Assembly: GCA_029207755.1 (NCBI GenBank)
Contig: JARCOQ010000005.1
Location: 63,933,414-63,997,413, forward strand
Direction of reading: 5' to 3'
Length of the DNA: 64,000 nt
Origin: Chamaea fasciata
Taxonomy: Eukaryota > Chordata > Aves > Passeriformes > Sylviidae
The position numbers and the translations under genes were made by a program. The notes under the pieces are model-generated. The model worked only from the letters and a program-made list of their open reading frames with translations. It was not told the DNA's origin and searched no databases. Of the stretch, positions 46,216 through 57,590 are shown piece after piece. Position 1 is the first letter of the stretch, and every line of letters begins with the position of its first letter.

Positions 46216-47369
46216 CATAGCCAGGCTGACCCAGAAGTCATGGGCAAGAGTAGCTCTGGGTAACAGTATCATTTTGGTACATTAGATCATTTTGGAGATG
46301 TATGGACAAGGCAGCAAACAACAGAGCTCATTCCAAGAGAGGTATTTTTTTCTTCCCTGACCAAAAGTTGGAAGGTCAGGTGTCATTTAAACCAGTCATT
46401 CCAGTACAGATCCTTGCTGGGAATAACTTCTCTGCTTGAATTGTAGCTCCCTCAATGCCTATTTCCAGACTTATTCTAAGACCAAATCCCCTTTCCCTGT
46501 TGACAAACACAGAACCCTTTAAACAGATCATCTGTAACAGGTCCAACTCCCTTGAACTCCCTTCCATTTCCCTGACCTATCACACTATTCATGGCAGGCT
46601 CTCCACACTAATCCTTTTATTATTATCTCACTCAATTTTCCTGGCCTATGACTGCAATGAGGAAAAAAAGGAGGGGTATTAATCCTTCTGACCTTGTTGT
46701 CCCAATTCTGGGCCATCTGTGACTAGGAATTCAGAGGAGGGAAGTCTGATCCTCCTGACCCCGCTATCAACCCCTTGCTTTGGGAGGTTCAGTTTTTACT
46801 GTCCTATAAAGACGTTGTGGAAAAACCCCTTTTCACTTACAGTCTCTTCCTACAAGATTGCTTCCTAGACTACCTTTCCAGCCAGAGAGGGTGGAGGGAA
46901 TAATGTCCTCCACCTCCATCAAACTCTGTTTACTTATTCCTCCTGTATCACCTCTCTGCTCCCTCAACAGCAGTGTCTGTGAGTTCTTCCCAGCCATGAG
47001 ACAGGGAATCAATAAAAGGTGAAAGACAATCAAACATCTCTCAAAATTTCCCTGGCAATGCTGCATATAAAGAGGCCTTGCAGCTCACTCCACTTCCACC
47101 ACTGGTTGAGTGTAGCCTGTTCCCTCCACCCCTTTCCACCACTACATTTCCTTGCTGCCAGCAGTTGCATCTCCACGAACCTGCTACACTACTTCATATA
47201 GAGTTTGAGCACTCACAACAGGAAGCTTGCATGTATTCTCAAGAGACAAATATTCTCCTCTTTACTCAGCTTCATCCACACCTCTGACTTTGCCCATTTT
47301 TTGCCACTTTAAACAATCTCCTCCTTTCCTTGGTGTTTACAGTCCTCAATACACACAAACTGTTACATA

Positions 47370-47530
47370 TCATAGTTTAGTCAAGCTCTACATATTTTGT
47401 TCTTTTAATCTCTCCTTGTAAGTATGCACCTTCAGGCCTTTCATAATTTTTATTGCTCTTCTCCAATTTATCACCTTCCTTCAGCTAGCACAGCACCCAG
47501 GTTTGCATGCTAGGTTTTCCAGACTGATCT
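47370..47530 (-). mobile_element. Ancient interspersed repeat, family uncertain
   Basis: The plus strand reads GTTCTTTTAATCTCTCCTTG, CCTTTCATAATTTTTATTGC, TCTTCTCCAATTTATCACC and AGCACAGCACCCAGG in order. This series recurs in many amniote genomes in old, high-copy dispersed repeats, with the element sense strand most often the complement. I cannot name the family with certainty; a CR1/L3-related or LTR-derived element is possible. Confidence 0.35.
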
Positions 47531-47779
47531 TCCTAAGGCCTTGGAGGTAACATGAATTCCATCTCCCTTGGGCTTCAAAGTTTCCTGGGTGTACTTGAGT
47601 TTCTGGATGTCAGGAAAGCTGTCTCACTTCATACATGCGGCACCAGGTAATACAGCTCAAGGCTGTCTCTCCAGGGAGAGGAAGAAGGAGGTTCATGAGG
47701 GGTGGGGAGATGAAGACACATGGAACAGGTGGGACAGATGTCCTGCAGCTGAACAAGGGACATGACTACGAACCCTTAC

Positions 47780-48085
47780 ATACTCACACACCCTGAGAAG
47801 AGACATCAAGTCCTGGATATGAAAAAGGTGCATATGCACACACACATAAACATACACGTGTTCACTCCACAAATAAACCCCCAGTGACCTGCATCACACA
47901 GGAGTGCACACAGGAACACATACACAGGGATAGTGCCATGAGGCAGGAATGACACACATGTACATGAAGACTTTGGGCATGCACATGTAACCTGTGCACA
48001 CAAGAGAACAGGACAAAGTCTAGCAGAAAATGGAAAATAGTGCTCTCCCTCCTCACAAACATACATGTTCTCATGCATAAACCAA
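47780..48085. repeat. CA-rich degenerate tract
   Basis: Enriched for CACACA, ACATACACG, ACACATACACAGG and TGCACACA, without a pure long core. In character it matches the tracts at 37.3 and 51.6 kb. Confidence 0.5.
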
Positions 48086-50752
48086 TGCTCCCAGAGGAAA
48101 GACAGCAGCTCATGGAGTCCTTATAGTAGCCTAAAAATACACAGGCAGCTCTGACCCATCTGGTCTGCAGATTGAGCCCATGAGCCACGGAAAGGATGAA
48201 GACAAACATATGACACCTTGCCTTAAGGCAACTGGTAACACATACATCATACTGAGACAGAGTCTTCATATCTACAGACCCTTCCATAATGATTACATTA
48301 TCACCAAAGCTATTCAGAAGTGAGCTGAAAGCTAAGGACCACAGAGGGGAAGAAGGGGACTCTCTGCAGGGCAGTTCTGGCAGAGCTAGGGATCCCTCCT
48401 ACTTTGTGACCCCCTCCCTGAGTCATGTTACAGATGATCCTTCCTCACAAGGATGTATTTGCTCCATCTCACTGCTATCAGACATCCAAAGAAGTGACAA
48501 GCATCCACAGTTTCCTGCAAACAGTCTTTCCCCTACATCTTATCGAAACCAGACAGGTATTGACATTTTGTGATTATCAATATATAGAGAAGAACATGAA
48601 TTCTTGGCCCCCAGACACAGCTTCTCACTTCTGTGAAATTCATACTGCACCATGAGCTCCCCAGAGCATCACCTGGAATGAAATTCTGTGCTAAAGGGCT
48701 GAAAAGCTGGAGATGCACTCCCCAGGGTGACTGCAGACAGGAAAGAACAGCCCCAGCACATCAGTCAGGTCAGCACAGAATGGGCTTAATCTTCAGCAGC
48801 AGAACAGACTCACCTGTGGGGTTTTGATCCCATGCCTATCTCCATGGCATCTGATGCTATGCCATAGCACACCATGTAGCCACTGAGACTCCCCACACTG
48901 GTGATGCCTGGGGACCTTTAAAGACTCCGTGCAAGTGGCAGCATCTAGGGACAAAGCTCATCCAGTCATTCACCTCAACCTGACTTCTGGTAGCTTGTTT
49001 CCCACTTCTTAAAATGCCGTGGAAAGAATGACAGCTGCCCTTCCCTCCTTCTGTACCTCAGCTGGTCAGCTGGAACTGGGTTTCCTCTTGGCTTATGAAT
49101 GTTCAGAAAATGAGGTCATTTCTCCTCAGTGACAGAAAATTATTTGGTGAGGAAAGCAGTTCATTTCAGGCAATGGCTATGTACCCCTGAGCTACCCAGG
49201 AGACCCTTAAAGAGGAGGTCAGGGCAAAGCAAGGCACGAAACCAACACCAGCTGGGGAGCACAGGAAAGTCGGGGCACAAATGCAGTGCTGCTAAAGTGA
49301 GGCTGTAACTGCTGCCAGACGACTCACCACTGAAGCAAACACAACAGCAGTCCCACAGTCATTGTCACCTCCAAAGTGTCAAGCTTGACTCATCTGGGGA
49401 TTTAAATACAGCACTCATCTGGTTCGTAGCTTTGAGAAACTCAAGCTGACCCAGCAGAGAGAAAGGGCTGGAGGTGGGTCACAGCCCCTTGGTCTGCTCC
49501 CTGAGTTTTGCATTCTCCCCTTCGAGACCATAGAAGGGATTTCAGTGCCCGCTACCCTAGCAAAAGAGGTGGCTCCCATGCATTCAGCTTGCCTCCCCTT
49601 CAGTAGCTCACTCCACGTCCTCCCTCACCCTCTTCCCAAATGCAAAGACACTGGGGGACACAGAACTCCTCCTTTGGAACTGCTCAAGCACCTGCTTGTA
49701 ACTCCAGTCTGGGCAATCCTCACCAGCAGAACTTGCAGAGCTACCAGGCAAACTCCAGCCTTCCCCATAGCTGCCAGCAGCCTGGGATGCCTCACCGCTC
49801 AGGAAAGATCTGCTCCTCCATGAAGGAGAAAAGAAAAACTGCCTCTATTCCCAGGAAAGGGGATGTTTGCTGGAACATATTTGCTCTGCACCTAAGCTTC
49901 TCCTGTCCTACACTGATGTGCAGGCATGGGCAAGGGCTGCAAGTGTTTTTTGGGACATCACATCCCTTTACCAGAGCAAGGTGGCCCTCATGAGCTCACA
50001 AGAGTGTGAGGACAGAGCTGTTGCCTGCATGTCCTCTGCCCTCCCTCACACTAAATAAAAGAAACAACTTAGCCCAGGTCCATACTTACAGGGACCAAGG
50101 GAAAAAACCACAGTATTTAGGATGAAGGAGAGAGCAGCCAGGTCTTTCTCCTTCCGCAAATGTGCTGATATTTTCTGACACAGCTGATAAGAGCACTGAG
50201 AGGTTTCAACAGGCCCTGATATGACCAGTAGCTTTCTTCCAGGTGGGCAGAGCTTTTCACCACTCTTCAACAGGGTTAGATGAGGCAGCTGCACTCTGCC
50301 TGGAGCTGCATCTGGCTTCTGACATGACTCAGGTAAGAACAACTATCGCGGACATCATTGTAGCTATGCTTCCCTCCCTTCTGCCTTCCCTGCAATTTTT
50401 ACCTTTCCAGTTTTAACCACAAGCTGTCCCCCAGCAAAACCTACACCTCCCTGTGCCCCCCTTTCCCAAATGGCCTCTCTACCCTCCAAGTGGTTTCTGC
50501 TCCACAGCGTAGCATTGCAACAGTGCAGCAGATCAGACAGCTTATTCCCAGATACCCACTTTGCCTGGAGCTGGGGGAAGAGCGGGAAAGGCCATGCATC
50601 CACAGTTCTTCCCTTGGTATCGTAGTTTTTGATGGGGGAAAAGCAATGAAGGCACTTTGCTTCATGCTGACAAATCTGCATGCTTGTGCATTGAATGCCC
50701 TGAAAGCCAATCACCCCCCAAGGAAAATAATGGGGTGAGGAGGGTGGCAGAT

Positions 50753-50775
50753 GGGGAAGGGGTTGGGGGTGGGGG
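50753..50775 (+). other. G-quadruplex motif
   Basis: G4-AA-G4-TT-G5-T-G5: four G runs with loops of one to two bases. It lies about 2.2 kb downstream of the candidate first exon, on the ELFN2 template strand. Confidence 0.75.
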
Positions 50776-50914
50776 AAAGGTTGGTAGCTTGGGGAAATCA
50801 ATGGGATTAAAGTGTCTGCCTCTCACGCCTGGCACTGCATCGGCACCCTTCCACTCCCTGCAGCTTCCTCACTGCTGCTGGTACGGTCTGCACAGAGCGG
50901 GGAGGCGAGAGGGG

Positions 50915-51005
50915 GGCTGTATTTAAATGTATTAATAATGCATGTTCTATGCAAACGAAGCTTCCTTTGAATATTACATTAGCGATGCTGTCAGGCTGCG
51001 CTTCT
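50915..51005. promoter_or_regulatory. Candidate conserved element with POU/homeobox sites
   Basis: A short AT-rich island in GC-rich surroundings: ATTTAAATGTATTAATAATG, GCATGTTCTATGCAAACG, then GAATATTACATTAGCG. ATGCAAA is the octamer half used by POU factors, with TTAATAAT and CATTAG homeobox cores within 60 bases. Retained CpGs flank it. Conservation cannot be tested here. Confidence 0.3.
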
Positions 51006-52399
51006 TGGGACCCAGGAGTGACGGGATGTGTGGGGACCAGGAAAGAGGGTGTGGGGAGGTAGGGCTGACCAGAAATTCCCTCATACCCCAGCACAGTCTC
51101 CTTTCTCCCCCTCCACCCCAGCTCCCCCACATTACACACACACTCTCTCCCTCCCACCTCTCTGTGCATGACAAATTCCTTGGCTCACAGCATGCAATGC
51201 AGCCAGGCTCCCCAGTCCCCAGGCCCCCTCCAGTGGCATGGTCCCCCCCCCTCCACTCCCTACATAATCTTTAACCCCCCTCCAATCTCAGCAATCCTCT
51301 CCCTGCTCCACAGCTCGGTTTATAGCTCTGTACCTCCAGAGTAGGGAGGAGGATCCTGCTCTGCAGCCTTTAGGGGGAAGGAAGGGGAGCAGGTCCTAAG
51401 TCTGGCCTGCACATGTGCACCCCTTTTGTTTGCACCCACCGCACTCGTGTGAGCCCAGAGTGGGTGCCAAAGGACGGCCGGCTGTGCCGGATGTATTTGC
51501 CTGCAGCACAGGAGCGATGCTCTCCCTCCCCATCACAGACACCCCCTTCCGTGGGCGCTGGAGAGGCTGTTTTGTGTTTATGCACAGCCAGCCCGGCTCT
51601 GTGCACACTCAGACGCGGGACACGCACGCGTGTGCTGCATGCACGCATGCAGGGCTGGGGCACACCAGCACACACACGCGAGAGGGCATTACGCACAGCA
51701 GCTCCCGAATATGCTGCCTCCTGCAGTATTAGCTGATTTATGCTGCCTTTCCCCAGCCATATCCAAGCTCTGAAATGGGAACAGCGGCAGCTGTGCACTC
51801 CTGCCTGTCCTGGGATGAGAATAGGATGCGCCTGTTCGTCTCTCTCCCCCACCCCCACCCCTCCTCCTTCCCCCTCCTTTTGCTCCCATTCATTCATTCA
51901 GCTTCTCCTCCCCCCCATCCCATGCCCCAAAGCAGGAAGATCCTTATGCATAAAAATGTGGGCATGCTTTCTCTGGTGGAATAAACGGGCATGCAGACAC
52001 CCTGCAGGCAATACATATACACTTACATATGCATTCGAGTAGCTGTCCTGGGCCCCTACATAAATACCCGGCTCCCACCACCACCACAAACACATTCGCA
52101 CGCCCGACAGACACCACGCAATGACTTTTCTGCAGCCAGCCAGTCTCCGAGCAGAGCAGTGTAAGGAGAGAGGAGAGATTTACTCCCCTGCATGCAAACC
52201 AGGCAAATATTCACACACCACAAAACGGACAGACACACAGACACAGACAAACCAGTGTCCGCAGAGGCTCTCCGACAAAGTTTGCAGAGAGACAGGGAGC
52301 AGGGGGCTGAGGGACAAGACTGGCTCCTTCTCTGTCCCATAACTGCAGGCAATACACAGAGAGGTTTGCCTGTGTGTACATGCACATGCATGTATGTGT
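51006..52399. other. GC- and CpG-bearing region with CA-rich stretches, ELFN2 first intron
   Basis: C-rich runs at about 51,100-51,290, a TATAAA on the minus strand at about 51,323-51,318 followed by GC-rich sequence, and a cluster of CpGs at about 51,430-51,700 (GACGCGGGACACGCACGCG). A minus-strand G-quadruplex motif (C5-A-C5-A-C4 on plus) lies near 51,848-51,877. An alternative promoter in this part is possible. From 52,000 rightward ACACAGACAC-type CA-rich sequence begins. Confidence 0.4.
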
Positions 52400-52641
52400 G
52401 GGGGTATGTACATATACACCTATAGCTACACCCATACATGGATTCACACATGAACACACACATGGGTATATATATACAGATATAGATACATGTACATATA
52501 CATATATCACCTCCTTTTGCAAGGTCTGAATAGATGCAGATGGGTCAAACCCAGCTGTGTGCAGCAAGCCCTGAACCTATTCAGCATCCCGATCCTAAGC
52601 AGAGCACACACGCGCACACACACACATACACACACACACAC
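52400..52641. repeat. CA / TATA-rich simple repeats
   Basis: ACACACATGGG, then a TATATATACAGATATAGATACATG-type mixed stretch to about 52,508, and a (CA)n run with CG interruptions at about 52,602-52,641. Eroded microsatellites just inside the first intron. Confidence 0.8.
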
Positions 52642-52990
52642 AGTGAAAGCGAGACCCGTTTCCAAGCCTCTCTCCCTTCCTCCCATCACCCCATGTAGGC
52701 ATAATCTCCCTACACACTCTCATACCCCCTGGGCCACTTCCCCATCTCCGCTGCACTCACCCCTCGCCTTCATCCTCAGATCAGAGGCATCCAACCCCCA
52801 GGGAGTGCGTGCACAAGCTGGAGGAAAAGGGTAATCCATGCATCCTGCCCTTCTCCCCCTCTTCCAATCTCAGCTGCTTCTCCGAGAGGCAACACGAACA
52901 GCAGCCGGGAGCCGAGGACACGCGAGGCAGCAGCACAAGTACTGCACACAGAAACGTGTCACACACACACAGACACGCACACACACGTAC
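52642..52990 (-). other. First intron, promoter-proximal part
   Basis: Moderately GC-rich sequence with a CA run (about 52,952-52,986) just downstream of the candidate first-exon donor. No other feature is recognised. Confidence 0.35.
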
Positions 52991-53280
52991 CTGCGTCTGG
53001 AGGGGTGACTGCTCCCGGCTTCCATACGGGGCATGACAGAGACGAAGCAACTTGCAGCCCTGCAGATGTGGTTGTGTGGGGAGGTATCCCCCACTTGTGT
53101 CACCCCTTGGAGCTGTACCGTTCCTTGCCCCGCAGCTGTCTCATTCCCGGCCGCACCTAGGCAGCACTCCCAGCCATGCACACGCGCGAGCACGACAGGC
53201 GGGGATGGAGCAGCAGTCCAGGGAGGGCACGCACAGCCGGAGGATTTGCTGCCTTCGCCGCATCCGCATCACTGGGGGAA
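52991..53280 (-). other. ELFN2: Candidate first noncoding exon of ELFN2
   Basis: On the minus strand CAGACGCAG at 52,999-52,991 is followed by GTACGTGTG, a strong splice donor. The sequence above it is CpG-rich (roughly a dozen CpGs between 53,145 and 53,280) and has no convincing acceptor, as expected of a first exon. ATGs within it open no conserved frame. The 5' end is a guess, set about 25-30 bases below TTTTAAA on the minus strand at about 53,312. The distance to the coding exon would be about 49 kb. Confidence 0.4.
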
Positions 53281-53480
53281 GAAGGCAGAAAGGGCTGTAT
53301 TGGCATTTAAAACGCAAGTGATTAATTCGCCACAGGCTCGGCTGATAGGGCTCTGGGACCAGAGCCGGCGGCACTGCTTCTCCCAGCTGGGAAGGCTCTG
53401 ACAGGCAAAGGACCCTCTCCCATGGAGCCAGTTCCGAGCTCTCCTCGCCTGCACAGCCACTGCTCCGGTGCAGGCGTAAA
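53281..53480 (-). promoter_or_regulatory. ELFN2: Candidate ELFN2 promoter, CpG-rich
   Basis: Several CpGs, a TTTTAAA box-like element at about 53,312-53,306 (minus strand), a homeobox/NK-type cluster (CAAGTGATTAATTCG) at 53,316-53,330, and a CACCC/GC-type GGGGTGGGC at about 53,480. A further GGCGGGG box lies inside the proposed exon at 53,198. No classical TATA is present. Position and orientation suit the candidate first exon, but promoter activity is inferred. Confidence 0.35.
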
Positions 53481-53509
53481 GGGGTGGGCCTCCACCGGAG
53501 ACATGAGCA

Positions 53510-54850
53510 CACGCATGCAACAGCTGCTGGGAACTGCACACACACACACAAACACACACACACACACAATTCCCCACAACAGCTGCTCAGGAGCTACACA
53601 CAACAAACAACAGCTTCCCAGGAATACACACAAACAACAGCTGCTGGGGAATCACACATACACAGAGGTTACAGCTTCTCAGGATTAAGTCACCCACATG
53701 AAAATACAACAGCTTCTAGGAACCACTCAGCTACAAGCAACAGCTGCTGAAAAGCTACACACACACACACATGGATGCATGCAACTATACACCTACTGAC
53801 ACAAGTATGTGCAACAGTCATGGGAAACTACACCTGGATACAAACCCCTGTGGTATTTGCTTAAAAAATTGACACATAAAAACATAACAGAAGATGGAGA
53901 AAACCTTTCATCCACACACAGACCCATGCATGTGATTGCTCTGGGGAGATTGTCTATCATACACCTCCTCAAATCACTACCACAGAAACACAACAGCTCC
54001 TCAGAAAGCATCTGGAGCCACATACCCTCATGTATGTCTGGAAGACCTTCCACCCCCCTCTCCCCAAACCCACACATGCCATCGCCAGTGGAGATCATGC
54101 TCACTGTCAGAAACAAGCATCCATGTGCACCAGGTGTTGGGGACTCAGCCACAGCTTGGCCTCCAAATACTTCACAGAGGCAATACCTGCTAGGAAAGCA
54201 CATTACCAAACATAAGGTTGCTCTTAAGAAATTACTCCCCAGTTCCTTGACAGAAAGCAGAAGCACGCATGACAGACATAAATAATCTCTGCACACACAT
54301 GTCAGACCAGAACTGAAGGGACACGATGCACTCCTCACACTCACCACAGCAGTGGAGGGACTGCCTGTCTCACTCAGAGACACACACACATGCAACAACT
54401 GAAAAATCTCCGGGACATTGGATGGGAGCTGACTTCCTGGGATGTACAATACAGCCTCCTGCTATTCCAGGCAACCACATCATACGGTCTTGCTCAGATG
54501 TGTCTCAAGGTCCATCTGAGTACTGTGAGACTATTTGCTTCCTGCTCAGAAGCCACATTGAAATTAAAAGCCTACCCCAACATCTTCATTTACCTAGGCC
54601 CAATTCCAACCCACATGTTCCCGGGCTAGCTGGCGACGTTCTTCACCCAGGCACGCATAGAGGTTGCAAGAACAAATGTAAGTGCTCTGAAACTTCCACT
54701 CCCACCTGAACAGACAGACCTCCTGCACCCCTGCTTCATACAAACATAACACAACATAACACAACTTCATGCAACAGCTGGGTAAAGACCTTCCCCTCAG
54801 CATAAATACCAACATGCTTGCAACAGCTCCTAGGTAAACAGACACCTAAG
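53510..54850. repeat. Degenerate minisatellite with CAACAGCTGCT core
   Basis: Units of the form CAACAGCTGCTGGGGAA plus a CA-rich spacer recur at 53,519, 53,578, 53,607, 53,634, 53,705, 53,736 and, more weakly, 53,810 (CAACAGTCATGGGAA), 53,990 (CAACAGCTCCTCAG), 54,771 (CAACAGCTGGG) and 54,819 (CAACAGCTCCTAGG). Spacing is about 30-70 bases on the left and larger on the right as copies decay. Some spacers are pure (CA)n, e.g. 53,538-53,568 and 53,757-53,772. Frames of up to 218 codons over it are not genes. Confidence 0.75.
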
Positions 54851-55024
54851 CCTGCCACCCATAGCATTCACATGCACTCAGGTACAGAATATACAAACAC
54901 GTATAACCTCTGATGGGAAACTAATGACTTTCTTCATGCGGTCCAGAAACTGAAGAGGAATTAGGCTGACACACTCACACCACTGCAAGCAGCACCGTTA
55001 TTTAATGTATTGTATTAATGGCAT

Positions 55025-55256
55025 GAAAGTGCATCAGGAAAGGTTTAGATCAGATATTAGGAAAAGATTTTTCACCCAGAGGGTGGTTGACACTTGAACA
55101 GAGTCCTCAAGGAAGTCTTGGTCACAGCACAGGCCTGACAGAGTTCAAGAGGCATTTGAGCAATACTGTGAGGCACATGGTGTGACTCTTGGGTTGTCTT
55201 GTGCAGAACCAGGAGTTGCACTCAATGTTTTTTGTGGATCCCTTCCAATTCAGGAG
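55025..55256 (+). mobile_element. CR1 LINE 3' end
   Basis: Clear match in order to the 3' part of chicken-type CR1: GGTTTAGATCAGATATTAGG, TTTTTCACCCAGAGGGTGG, GAACAGAGTCCTCAAGGAAG, CCTGACAGAGTTCAAGAGGC, GGCACATGGTGTGACTCTTG and GGATCCCTTCCAATTCAGG. It is 5'-truncated, as most CR1 copies are, and runs into the tail array at 55,257. Moderate divergence suggests a middle-aged insertion. Confidence 0.93.
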
Positions 55257-55371
55257 ATTCTATTCTATTCTATTCTATTCTATTCTATTCTATTCTATTC
55301 TATTCTATTCTATTCTATTCTATTCTATTCTATTCTATTCTATTCTATTCTATTCTATTCTATTCTATTCT
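55257..55371 (+). repeat. (ATTCT)23 pentanucleotide array on the CR1 tail
   Basis: Twenty-three perfect ATTCT units, ending at TGTATTG. CR1 elements normally end in a few copies of an ATTCTATG-like octamer; here the pentamer within it has expanded. Perfect copies show that it is young or still mutating, unlike the diverged element to its left. Confidence 0.97.
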
Positions 55372-57120
55372 GTATTGTGATGCCCATTGCATCTAAAGAA
55401 GCTCACCTGTGGCCCACCTCCCCATCCTTCTAGTTAATAAATGAGCATAGAGCAATGTAATTGCCTCATCTATCTCATGCCTGCAGCTTTATAGAGGGAA
55501 GGTGAGCTCCTTTGACCCCCCTGCATGAGGGGTCATGCATAATCATCTCATGTAAATCCAACCCCAAGCAAGTAGAGGACTGCCCCTAATCTTCTCACGT
55601 GCATACAAGATCCTCATGGACAGAACACCAAACCAATAAACCTCTATATGGGGAGGCAACAATATATAGCCCTAAGGGAATAAGTCTCCTCCCTCAAAAC
55701 ACAGGCAAGCACAAAAGAGCCATCTACAGAAAGAGGCCCAGGATCACACACACAAGCTAGATGGCATGAAGAAATAGGTTGGCCCACTAGGCACAAACAC
55801 ACAAGTCATCAATCCTTTTGGAAATGACACATAGGAAGCTTGCTGTGCCCTCTTGTACTGCAAACCTGCAAACCCAAGTGGGAAAAATCACCCAGACACA
55901 AAAATACACACAAAGACACACATACTTCTCAGGCAGACAAGCATGCAGCTCTGAGGACGCTTCTGGATGTTCCCTGGACCATCTGTAGACATCTGTTCCC
56001 AGAGGATTAAATGCCAAAACTACTCACACCTCCCAGAATCAGAGAAGGAAGCTTGTCCTGGCAACTACAGACTCAAGTTTCCTTGCCTTTATCACTTCGG
56101 GGTGTTATGACTGTGGGGTGTTTCCTCCAAGCTCTTTTGAAGTTAAAAGCTGAAGGAACAGAGACTTGCTTCCATCTCTCTCTACTTTCTCCAAGGACAG
56201 ACAGTATCTAATTTTGGAGGGTGTTGAAGTAGGAGAAAAGGTTTCCAACTCCAAATTAATGCAGGATTTGTTCCTGCTTGAGTTCCTCCAGGATCATCTT
56301 GCAGTCTGTTTGTGATGAGTCTCCCAGAGGCTCTCCTGCTGGCACACATCCCTTCAGGATTCAGAAGTGCTGGGGCAGGATCCTTGTACTACCAGGACCT
56401 CTGGGGGTCAAATGGTATTTGCTCATACTCCCACTGACCCAGGAATAGCACTTAACTCCAGCAGAATAGAAGTGCCCCAATAGACAAGCAGAAGCAAGTA
56501 CCACATTTTCAGCAGTGTGAGACATTTGGGTCCTCAATCTGATTCAAAGTCACTCCCTCCATGCCTATTTGTCCTATTTGCAGATGATCTAGAGGGTACA
56601 GAAGCTCACCCCTATGTTTATTTTGCAGAGGCTCTGACCTTGCCAAAAGCCCTGGAAAGACTGTTGTTTTTTACTTCACAAAGAAAATTAAAAAAAAAAA
56701 AATCACTGAGAGAGAGAGAAAAAAACCTCCTAAGGACGTCATAGATACTTTAAGCCAGCTGCAGAGGTGCCTCATTCCCTATGTCCAGCAGTACAGAAAA
56801 AGAATCACCTTCTAATTATTTTGTGACGATATCTTTGAGACCACTACCTACAGTCAGGTCTGACCTCTCTGCCCCCTTAATGGGGATGGAAACAGCCCCC
56901 AAAAACACTTTGGTTTATATCTTTCTGGTCAGCCCCTGCTCTGTTCGGCTGCCACATCCTCTAAGACTGGGAATGTTGTTAGGGGTGAACAAGGGAGCTG
57001 ACCTTATTAGAGCAATTCCCTAGTGTTTTTCCAACATATGCCAGGGAGCTGTTAAGTCCTAGAATAGCCCAGAATCTGGGAATCACAAAAGGGATGATAA
57101 AACTGATTTTTTAACCCTCT
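55372..57120. other. Upstream or intronic sequence: no gene seen
   Basis: Weakly CA-rich to about 55,930, then unique sequence; A-rich run near 56,690-56,702. No splice-flanked exon is convincing. Confidence 0.4.
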
Positions 57121-57295
57121 GTGCCCCGCCTAGGGATTATCAGTTCAGTGGGGATGGTACCTACACTCCATGTAAGGAGTAGGGGCAGGGAGTGCAGCCA
57201 GCCATCCCCCTCTCACCCATCACCTTGTGCCGTTTATCCCCGGGAGGAGGGGAGAGCCAGGCAGGGAAGGCAGCCACGAAGTCTGCCTGCACTAC

Positions 57296-57590
57296 CTGCG
57301 GTCTGTGCTGCCAGGGAAGACAGCCTCGCTGGCAGCATTTCCAGCGAGGTGAATCAGCCCTTCTCCCTCTCTACCTCTTCCCCTGCCCATGTGCCCATCT
57401 CCCACTACGGCACAACTGGGTCCCACGGATGGGGAAAACAGGCCAAGGGAGAAGGTTGGGCTCTGCCCTCGTTGCAGTCAGAATCTCTCCCCTGATCTAT
57501 ACTGCGGTGAGCAGCGACAGATTGATTTTACAGCTCTGCTTGGAGCCGGCCGCTGGCCCTGGGCTGTGGATGAATCAGCTTTCTCTGGTC
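57296..57590 (-). other. Possible alternative upstream first exon
   Basis: The minus strand has GACCGCAG at 57,303-57,296 followed by GTAGTGCAGG, a fair donor. Above it lies GC-rich, CpG-bearing sequence (CAGCGGCCGGC, CTGTCGCTG) and, near 57,600, GAAATAAAAGGCAAGG, which could act as a TATA-like box. This arrangement resembles a promoter with a short first exon about 4.3 kb above the other candidate. Nothing shows that it belongs to ELFN2 rather than to another transcript. Confidence 0.25.

Larger units (their letters stand above)
46216..50752 (-). other. ELFN2 intron: no gene seen
   Basis: Contains the old repeat at 47.4 kb and the CA-rich tract at 47.8 kb (listed). A good minus-strand donor-like sequence (CCCT then GTAAGTATGG) lies at about 50,085, with a pyrimidine run some way above, but I cannot define an exon. 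Nothing else is recognised. Confidence 0.4.

Noticed and set aside
53793..54449. 218-codon minus-strand frame
   Set aside because: Lies inside the degenerate CAACAGCTGCT minisatellite and shows no domain.
53510..54850. CRISPR array
   Set aside because: Repeats are degenerate with CA-rich spacers of varying length in a vertebrate nuclear locus; this is a minisatellite.
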